DNA of 19,418 bases from Bordetella parapertussis (GTDB lineage Bacteria; Pseudomonadota; Gammaproteobacteria; Burkholderiales; Burkholderiaceae_B). Below are positions 14,454 through 19,418 of this stretch, in pieces. The DNA is taken from NCBI GenBank assembly GCA_945903445.1, contig CAMDNZ010000054.1, positions 1 to 19,418 on the forward strand. Direction: 5' to 3'. Each line of letters begins with the position of its first letter. Positions within the stretch are counted from its first letter, which is position 1. The notes under the pieces were generated by a model. It saw only the letters and a list, made by a program, of their open reading frames with translations. It searched no databases and was not told the DNA's origin. The position numbers were made by a program, and so were the translations under genes.

Positions 14454-15434
14454 ATGACTTCGTCCTTGTTTAATCGCGCTGCCGGCGCATTGATTGCCGC
14501 TGCCGCATTTGCCGCCCCTGTTCAGGCCGCCGATGCCTGGAAGCCCAACAAACCCGTGCGTCTGCTAGTCGGTTTCGCGCCGGGCGGCTCGGCCGATACG
14601 CTGGCGCGCTTGTTGGCCGACCCGCTGGGCAAGCGCCTGGGCACCCAGGTTATCGTCGAAAACCTGGCTGGCGCAGGCGGCAACATCATGGCCTATCGCC
14701 TGACCCAGGCACAGCCCGATGGCTACACCATCGCCATCGCTGCCGCAGGCTCGCTGGCCATCACGTTCGCCATCAACCCCAGCACCAACTACAATCCGAC
14801 CGACTTCACGCCGATCACGATGGCCGCTACCCAGCCTAACGTCGTCATCGTCAACAACGACGTTCGCGCCACCAACATCGCCGAATTGACGGCTTACATC
14901 AAAGCAACCCCGACAGCCACGTACGGCACCGCCGGCGTCGGCATTTCGAATCACTTGATCGCCGAAACCATGTTGCATCGCATGGGTGTGAAGATGGAAC
15001 ACGCCGCTTACCGTGGCGCGGCACCTGTCATCACCGATTTGCTGGGCGGCCACATCGCCATGACGGTAGACAACATCTCGACTGCTGCGCCCCTGGTCAA
15101 AGAAAACAAAGTCCGCGCCATCGGAGTGACTTCGATGACACGCGCCCCTCAACTGCCCAACGTACCGACCCTGGACGAACTGGGCCTGAAAGGCTTCGAC
15201 ATGCCGACGTGGCAAGGCATTTTTGGCCCGGCCAAATTGCCCAAGGAAGTAGTCGATGCGTATTACGCCGCCATGCAAGACGTGCTGACGGATCCCGGCA
15301 CTATCGAAAAGATTGCCACTTTGGGTTCGCAGCCGGTAACGGGTGTCACGCCTGCCGAGTTCGACAGCTTCCTGGTCAACGATCGCAAGCAATGGGCCGA
15401 TACGGCAAAAGCCGCGAACATTTCGCTGCAATAA
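14454..15434 (+). CDS. Bug-type tripartite tricarboxylate transporter substrate-binding protein
   Basis: This is a periplasmic solute receptor of the Bug/TctC family, 326 residues long as is usual. The Sec signal peptide MTSSLFNRAAGALIAAAAFA is followed by APVQA, with cleavage at about residue 25. The first lobe carries the family motifs VRLLVGFAPGGSADTLARLL and VIVENLAGAGGNI. Later come TYGTAGVGISNHL, AYRGAAPVITDLLGGHI and RAIGVTSMTRAPQLPNVPTLDELG. These proteins bind small carboxylates, amino acids or related ligands. Many, as here, are orphan receptors without adjacent tctA/tctB permease genes. It is the last gene of the IclR-pepE-DUF1177-AroM unit, which implies a shared ligand. The ATG is preceded by a modest GAGATAA ribosome binding site. 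Confidence 0.94.
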   Translation: MTSSLFNRAAGALIAAAAFAAPVQAADAWKPNKPVRLLVGFAPGGSADTLARLLADPLGKRLGTQVIVENLAGAGGNIMAYRLTQAQPDGYTIAIAAAGSLAITFAINPSTNYNPTDFTPITMAATQPNVVIVNNDVRATNIAELTAYIKATPTATYGTAGVGISNHLIAETMLHRMGVKMEHAAYRGAAPVITDLLGGHIAMTVDNISTAAPLVKENKVRAIGVTSMTRAPQLPNVPTLDELGLKGFDMPTWQGIFGPAKLPKEVVDAYYAAMQDVLTDPGTIEKIATLGSQPVTGVTPAEFDSFLVNDRKQWADTAKAANISLQ

Positions 15435-15452
15435 CGCAGGTAGCCTGGTCGT

Positions 15453-15547
15453 CAACCCTAAGGGTTGGCGACTGGCAACCAATCTGCGAGCCAATCATCG
15501 GCCGATCTGTCTGGGCAACTTTGGGTAGATCGGCCGATGATGATTGG
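15453..15547 (+). terminator. Long hairpin region after the Bug receptor operon
   Basis: Two dyads follow the stop codon. The first is CAACCCT (15453-15459) and AGGGTTG (15461-15467) around one base. The second is a long stem: 15491-15508 pairs with 15527-15547 over 18 base pairs with a 3-base bulge (an extra GAT on the right arm) and an 18-base loop. The right arm contains AGATCGGCCGATGAT. No U-tract follows, so it may stabilise the mRNA 3' end, act in Rho-dependent termination, or serve as a protein site rather than be an intrinsic terminator. Confidence 0.55.
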
Positions 15548-15701
15548 ATCACGTGCTCGCATATCGATCAGTCTCTCCTCCAAGGCGCCACGGCCTCTTC
15601 TCAATGGGTCAGCACGCCTTCTCGACGAGTCAGTGCATCAGCGCTAGCAGCCTTCACCTAATGGTTTAAAATTCGGCCTCACATTCTTCTCTGGCTTGCC
15701 C

Positions 15702-16019
15702 ATGCTCGCTCGCTCTGCCCGCTGGACCCGACTCGGTGCCGTCTGTGTGCTTACCTTCGCGCTCGCTGCATGCGCGGTTCGCGGCGGCGTAGCGACATCT
15801 GTCGGCACGGATGAGTACGAAGTCAGCTACAACGCGGGCTTGCGCAATATTAGCTGGGTCGAACTGAAAAACATCACGCTGCGCGCGGCCGAAGAACACT
15901 GCACGTCGCTCGGTCGCAAATTGGTGGACCCTCGCGTCACCTCCAACGGTGCAACCGGCCTGATTCCCAAAAAAGCCACAGCGCGATTTACTTGCCAACC
16001 CGTAGAAGCGCCTAAATAA
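15702..16019 (+). CDS. Small hypothetical lipoprotein
   Basis: The 105-residue protein has a basic N-terminus, then GAVCVLTFALAAC, a lipobox LAAC with lipidated C24. The mature part of about 80 residues includes YEVSYNAGLRNISWVELKN and two cysteines (EEHC and RFTC) that could form a disulfide in the periplasm. The size, the helix AAEEHCTSLG and the final beta-strand ARFTCQP resemble small uncharacterised proteobacterial envelope lipoproteins. A possible -10 (TTTAAAAT at 15664-15671) lies upstream. The in-frame TTG at 15696 is a less likely start. It seems to be a single-gene unit. Confidence 0.78.
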   Translation: MLARSARWTRLGAVCVLTFALAACAVRGGVATSVGTDEYEVSYNAGLRNISWVELKNITLRAAEEHCTSLGRKLVDPRVTSNGATGLIPKKATARFTCQPVEAPK

Positions 16020-16354
16020 GCGCCACTCCTTAGCGATACATACTAAGTTGCACTTGGATTGTTGCAACTTGAGCGAAGTTCGCCCATACTGCGCACCTGA
16101 TCTGTCATCGCACAGTCAAATTCGTTGCTCAAACTAATCTAAAAAAGCAACGATTATCCGATCCGGATGGCCCACTGGTCGTCCTTATCTCATTAGCAGT
16201 CATAACCAGAATCGTTGCTGGCAAGGCGTATATCGCAAGGCCCAAGCGACAAGACGCTCGCTTTCAGTCTGGCTTCGTTACGCCTGTTGCCGCCTATCTG
16301 GCGACACGTGGCGAAAGCCTAATCTGTACGCCAGCTGTAAAAATAGGAATAATC
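16020..16354. other. Intergenic region with short dyads
   Basis: No gene is seen in these 335 bases. AAGTTGCA (16045-16052) and TGCAACTT (16063-16070) form a perfect 8-bp dyad with a 10-base loop soon after the lipoprotein stop; there is no U-tract. CGTTGCT (16123-16129) and AGCAACG (16146-16152) form another dyad with a 16-base A-rich loop. CGTTGCT recurs at 16213-16219. These may be termination or operator elements of the flanking small genes. Confidence 0.5.
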
Positions 16355-16615
16355 ATGAAAGCCATTACTCAACGCGACCTCGTTCGCCGCGCCCGTCAAC
16401 ATCACCTCGACTGCCCTATCCGCGTAGGCGATACCGTGCATCTGCGCCTTGCCGATGGCACCGCCAGCCGTAGCGTGGTCATCTACGACACGCCGTTTCT
16501 GGGCGAAATCACCTATACCGCGGACGACACCGAGCGCGGCCTGCGCGCTCGCTTTTCCGAAACTGCCGTTCACGCTGTCGAATCGCTCTGGCCCGTCAGG
16601 CACGGCACTTGCTAG
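16355..16615 (+). CDS. Small hypothetical protein
   Basis: The 86-residue basic protein begins MKAITQRDLVRRARQHHLDC. It has an AGGA ribosome binding site about 6 bases before the ATG, and codon use is typical of the window. A basic N-terminal helix is followed by alternating hydrophobic strands (DTVHLRLADGT, RSVVIYDTPFLGEITYT), suggesting a small beta-rich domain. No signal peptide or membrane segment is visible. It does not match a family I can name. It ends 76 bases before the response regulator on the same strand, so the two could be co-transcribed. Confidence 0.6.
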   Translation: MKAITQRDLVRRARQHHLDCPIRVGDTVHLRLADGTASRSVVIYDTPFLGEITYTADDTERGLRARFSETAVHAVESLWPVRHGTC

Positions 16616-16691
16616 CCCTGGGCCGTCCGCTCTAGAAGTGCGTATCGACTCGGTACGTGCCGTCAGGGGCTTAGTACGACCGGTCCGCAGA

Positions 16692-17090
16692 ATGAACGCT
16701 TCGCTTTGCAGCATCCTCGCTCGTCTTACCGTCATGGCGGTCGATGACGAAGAAACTATACTCAGCTTGATCGTCGAACTGCTCCAAGACCTGGGATACA
16801 CCCCAGTATCCGCCAGTCGAGGCGATTGTGCTTTGGCACTGCTTGCACAAGCCTCTCAACTCGATTTATTGATCACCGACATCCGCATGCCCGGGATGAG
16901 TGGCATCGAGCTGGCCGAGCACGTTCGCCGCGACAGACCAGAATTGCCGGTTATTTTCGTGACGGGCTATGCCACTGAATTTCAGGCCAGCGATCGACGC
17001 CTGCCAGAACGCACGACCTTGCTGACCAAACCCTTCACGCTGGATGCACTGGCTCAGACGGTGCATCGCATGATGGCTACCGCTCATTGA
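16692..17090 (+). CDS. Single-domain response regulator (CheY-like receiver)
   Basis: The 132-residue protein is a stand-alone receiver domain. The acidic pocket D18-D19-E20 (VMAVDDEE), the phosphoacceptor D63 (LLITDIRMPGMSG), the switch T91 (VIFVTGYA) and K113 (LLTKPF) are all present. No output domain follows, so it should act by protein-protein contact, as CheY- or Spo0F-like proteins do, or relay phosphate. The start at 16692 is preferred because the ATG at 16734 would cut away most of the first beta-strand; neither has a good ribosome binding site. No histidine kinase is adjacent, so the partner is encoded elsewhere. It overlaps the convergent membrane-peptide gene by 7 bases. Confidence 0.85.
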   Translation: MNASLCSILARLTVMAVDDEETILSLIVELLQDLGYTPVSASRGDCALALLAQASQLDLLITDIRMPGMSGIELAEHVRRDRPELPVIFVTGYATEFQASDRRLPERTTLLTKPFTLDALAQTVHRMMATAH

Positions 17091-17290
17091 GCGATATCTT
17101 CGGTCCGAGTTTGTTTACCGCGGCGTATCCCTAACACGGCAAACAGCCCCCCAGTGACCAACATTGGCACCGACAGCAGCAGCAATGCGCTAACCCCGGT
17201 AGCCAGCCAACTGACAATCAGTACGACAAAAATCGCCAGCATGGGCAATGAAATCAGGATAAAAGCGTCGATCGGTGCTTTGCCAGCCAT
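17084..17290 (-). CDS. Small two-helix membrane protein
   Basis: The 68-residue protein consists mainly of two hydrophobic segments, at about 8-32 (DAFILISLPMLAIFVVLIVSW) and 34-56 (VSALLLLSVPMLVTGGLFAVL). A short basic-then-acidic tail follows (RRGKQTRTEDIAQ), so it is probably an inner-membrane hairpin with both ends on one side. Its function is unknown. The 3' end overlaps the response regulator gene tail to tail by 7 bases. It lies 67 bases downstream of the cardiolipin synthase gene start-to-stop direction on the opposite side of that gene's 3' end, on the same strand, so it may share its transcript. Confidence 0.65.
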   Translation of the reverse strand: MAGKAPIDAFILISLPMLAIFVVLIVSWLATGVSALLLLSVPMLVTGGLFAVLGIRRGKQTRTEDIAQ

Positions 17291-17357
17291 AAAGGAAAAA
17301 CCTGTATGAGGCGAACACGATTGGCATGCCGCACAATCGTCCTCGCTAAACTTAGGA

Positions 17358-18902
17358 TTATAGATAAGGCGATGCCAGCCAGATCAGCTTGTTGCGCAAG
17401 CGTTTGAAAAACGCCAGCTTATAGAGTGTGCCCAGGGTCACCTGATTACCGGACAGCATCAAACGATCGACGCGTGCGCCCAGCCATTGCGCGACCTCAG
17501 TATCGTAGATTTCGGAATCGAGCTCGAAATTAAGGCGCAAGCTACGCGGGTCAAGATTGGATGAACCAATATACGACCATGCGTCGTCCACCACCATGAT
17601 CTTCGAATGGTCGAACGGCCCCGTAGCTCGCCATACGCGGCAACCCGTGCGTATCACTTGGTCCAACTGCGCGGTCATGGCGTAATCGACCAATTTCAGG
17701 TTGTTGGTACCTGGAATGACGATGTCCACCACGACACCCCGGCGCGCAGCGGTGGCCAGTGCGCCGATCAGGGTCACGTCGGGCAGGAAATACGGCGATT
17801 GGATGCGGACCCGGCGCTGAGCCACCGCCAGCGCACCCAAAAGCATCTTGTGAGTGCTGCCGATGTAGCGGTCCGGACCGGCAGGGATGCAACGCATGGG
17901 GACATCGCCAGCAGGTTGTAGCGTGGGTTCCTGCGCCAGCGTTTCGTTCGCGGACGGCTCTTGTCGATCAAGATTTGGCTGATTTAACTGATTCTGCTGA
18001 ATCTCCGCCTGGGGCGATTTAAACCATTGCGCGCCCTTCAAGCTTTCGCCCGTGGTGAGATCCCAATCGTGAGCGAATACCGACAGCAATTGATGGACGA
18101 CCGGTCCGGCAACGTAGAAATGCGTGTCCTGAGCTGGCGCAATGCCGTCGCCCTGGTCGACGAACGCCCGACGAATGTTCATACCACCAGTAAAGCCCAC
18201 TTGCCCGTCGATCACCAATACCTTACGGTGACAGCGCAAATTAGCGTAGGGCATGCGCCAGAAAAACAGCGGATTGGGATTGAATAGCGCGGTGGGAACT
18301 TTGCCGCGATTCAAGCGAGTGACGATCGTCGGCATCGAATACCGAACGCCGACTGCGTCGATCAACACACGAACCTGCACGCCCCGCTCGCGGGCTTCGA
18401 TCAGCGCGTCGGCAATTTCACGACCTACCGAGTCGTTATCGAAAATATAGGTTTGCAGTGCAATGGAATGCGTTGATCGCCGGATAGCCTCCAGCATGGC
18501 CCGATAGGTTTCGCTACCCCCATCCAGCGGGCGCACCGCGTTACCGCCCGCGATGTTGAAACGACTAACCCGGTTCCCCAGAGTGCGCAATGAGGCGAAC
18601 TGCGGACCGCAACGCGCTACCAGCTCGTCCACCGGCACCTGCTGGACGTAAGCGTGCTGCAGCATCACTTCTTCACGCATCAGCCCTTTGCGAGTCGAGC
18701 GCACTCGATTGATGCCGGCGATCAAATAGAACAGCGCGCCGAAGAGCGGCGAGAAGATGCTGATGCCGACCCATCCGATAGCGGCTCGCACGTCGTGCTT
18801 GGTCATCGCAGCGTGTACGGCCGCGACGGTTCCGCCAATCACGCTGATGGCAAAAACGATGTACGGCCAGTACTGCTCGATAAGCGTGCGCAGGGCATCC
18901 AT
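17358..18902 (-). CDS. cls: Cardiolipin synthase (phospholipase D superfamily)
   Basis: This membrane enzyme makes cardiolipin by phosphatidyl transfer, typically from two phosphatidylglycerols. The 514-residue protein has two N-terminal membrane helices (about 11-32 and 40-64). Two PLD catalytic motifs follow: HRKVLVIDG (H225, K227, D232) and HSKIMVVDD (H432, K434, D439), each followed by G-G-M-N or G-S-S-N. This is the ClsA/ClsB-like layout. Between the two catalytic halves a stretch at about 295-334 is Gln/Asn/Pro-rich (IQQNQLNQPNL...) and looks like an added disordered linker, making the protein somewhat longer than the usual 480 or so. The ATG at 18902 lacks a clear ribosome binding site; a TTG at 18935 would add 11 residues. 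Confidence 0.93.
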   Translation of the reverse strand: MDALRTLIEQYWPYIVFAISVIGGTVAAVHAAMTKHDVRAAIGWVGISIFSPLFGALFYLIAGINRVRSTRKGLMREEVMLQHAYVQQVPVDELVARCGPQFASLRTLGNRVSRFNIAGGNAVRPLDGGSETYRAMLEAIRRSTHSIALQTYIFDNDSVGREIADALIEARERGVQVRVLIDAVGVRYSMPTIVTRLNRGKVPTALFNPNPLFFWRMPYANLRCHRKVLVIDGQVGFTGGMNIRRAFVDQGDGIAPAQDTHFYVAGPVVHQLLSVFAHDWDLTTGESLKGAQWFKSPQAEIQQNQLNQPNLDRQEPSANETLAQEPTLQPAGDVPMRCIPAGPDRYIGSTHKMLLGALAVAQRRVRIQSPYFLPDVTLIGALATAARRGVVVDIVIPGTNNLKLVDYAMTAQLDQVIRTGCRVWRATGPFDHSKIMVVDDAWSYIGSSNLDPRSLRLNFELDSEIYDTEVAQWLGARVDRLMLSGNQVTLGTLYKLAFFKRLRNKLIWLASPYL

Positions 18903-19014
18903 AAGTATGGTGTAGAGGTGACCGTCCGGCGGCAATTCGCCCTAAGCTCGCTAGGATAGCAAGGCTGCAACAAAACGGGGCCAGACTACCAACGAGACTA
19001 AGTCCCGGGTCTAT

Positions 19015-19042
19015 TTGACGCCACTGATTTCTATGCTAATAT
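19015..19042 (+). promoter_or_regulatory. tRNA-His promoter
   Basis: TTGACG (19015-19020) and TAATAT (19037-19042) are 16 bases apart. The predicted start is near 19049, about 15 bases before the tRNA. Spacing and proximity suit a stable RNA promoter. Confidence 0.65.
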
Positions 19043-19064
19043 CTCGCTTCTTCGCAGGTCAGCG

Positions 19065-19140
19065 GTGGCTGTAGCTCAGTTGGTAGAGCCCTGGATTGTG
19101 ATTCCAGTTGTCGTGGGTTCGAGCCCCATCAGCCACCCCA
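19065..19140 (+). tRNA. tRNA-His (GUG)
   Basis: A complete cloverleaf is visible. The acceptor stem GTGGCTG pairs with CAGCCAC (19130-19136). The D-arm contains GTAGCTCAGTTGGTAGAG. The anticodon stem is CTGGA/TCCAG around TTGTGAT, with anticodon GTG at 19098-19100, and the T-arm contains GGGTTCGAGCCCC. CCA is encoded (19138-19140). The discriminator is C (19137), and the G at 19064 can pair with it as the extra G-1 that identifies tRNA-His, so the mature RNA probably begins at 19064. Confidence 0.97.
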
Positions 19141-19237
19141 CTTTTACTAGCTTTCCAAGCCAGTTGGGGAAAAATCGTCGTGGTGACATGCCGCCGATTT
19201 GGTGACTAGTTCAATCTGAAGCCTCTGCAAAAGAATC

Positions 19238-19267
19238 TAGGGCCGATCAATTTGGCCCTATTTTTTC
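19238..19267 (+). terminator. Rho-independent terminator of the tRNA-His transcript
   Basis: TAGGGCC (19238-19244) and GGCCCTA (19254-19260) form a perfect 7-bp stem with a 9-base loop, directly followed by six T (19261-19266). It closes a tRNA transcript with about 100 bases of trailer, in which I see no gene. Confidence 0.9.
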
Positions 19268-19274
19268 GCCAGCC

Positions 19275-19296
19275 ATACTGGATAAATAACCAGTAT
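19275..19296 (+). promoter_or_regulatory. LexA-like SOS box
   Basis: The site reads ATACTGG, an AT-rich centre, then CCAGTAT. This fits TACTG-N10-CAGTA (19276-19280 and 19291-19295), the LexA box consensus of proteobacteria, with a fully symmetric outer part. It ends 6 bases before the ATG of the next gene, a position where LexA would block transcription start or early elongation. It departs from the consensus TACTGTATAT by a G after CTG. Confidence 0.7.
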
Positions 19297-19302
19297 ATTG
19301 CC

Positions 19303-19418
19303 ATGGCCTACTACCCGCTCCTCACCCAATCCCAGCTGCGAGTGCGCCGCGACAGCGTTCACATTCGGCACTGCCTAGAAGCCGTGGCCGGTGCTGCATC
19401 ATCCTTACTGACTACGTG
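19303..19418 (+). CDS. Unrecognised gene downstream of an SOS box (5' fragment)
   Basis: Only the first 38 residues are in the window, beginning MAYYPLLTQSQLRVRRDSVH and continuing IRHCLEAVAGAASSLLTT, with the frame open to the right edge. The N-terminus has an Arg-rich, probably helical stretch (QLRVRRDSVHIRHCLEAV). No Shine-Dalgarno is present between the palindrome and the ATG, so the mRNA may have a very short leader. I cannot identify the family. The neighbouring LexA-like box suggests a damage-induced gene, and its position just after tRNA-His could place it in a genomic island; both are inference. Confidence 0.55.
   Translation, partial: MAYYPLLTQSQLRVRRDSVHIRHCLEAVAGAASSLLTT

Overview
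This window looks like chromosome from a betaproteobacterium of the Burkholderiales, most likely Alcaligenaceae (a Bordetella/Pusillimonas/Orrella-like organism). The evidence is a moderately high GC content, a dapA-bamC pair, a Bug-type (TctC) periplasmic receptor of the kind greatly expanded in this family, and mutS joined to a RoxA/YcfD-type ribosomal oxygenase. The genus assignment is inference; no rRNA is present.

Layout. (1) Bases 1-604 are accessory. The end of an IS481-type insertion sequence runs off the left edge and abuts the 3' remnant of what looks like a CblD/CfaE-like fimbrial tip subunit. (2) Bases 605-5699 are housekeeping. An EpsC/CysE-type serine acetyltransferase lies on the minus strand. 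Divergent from it are mutS, with a perfect 17-bp palindrome just before its ATG, and a translationally coupled ribosomal L16 hydroxylase gene. (3) Bases 5700-7070 hold a tiny lipoprotein with a good terminator, then about 0.85 kb with no convincing gene, part of it conspicuously AT-rich. (4) Bases 7071-11013 are all on the minus strand: bamC, dapA, a site-2-protease-like M50 membrane protease, yciO and a small hypothetical protein. A short 10-bp tandem repeat lies between yciO and the protease gene.

(5) Bases 11169-15434 are the most interesting part. A compact operon follows a recognisable sigma70 promoter and an array of GTTCC/GGAAC half-sites. It encodes an IclR-family regulator, an S51 dipeptidase E, a DUF1177 protein, an AroM-family protein with two racemase-like cysteines, and a Bug periplasmic receptor. 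The first four genes overlap by ATGA. I read it as a self-regulated module for capture and breakdown of an unidentified peptide- or amino-acid-like compound. No dedicated membrane permease gene is present.

(6) Bases 15435-18902 hold a lipoprotein, a small unknown protein, an orphan single-domain response regulator, a two-helix membrane peptide and a cardiolipin synthase (minus strand). (7) Bases 18903-19418 contain tRNA-His(GUG) with promoter and terminator. A LexA-like SOS box follows, just upstream of an unrecognised gene that runs off the right edge.
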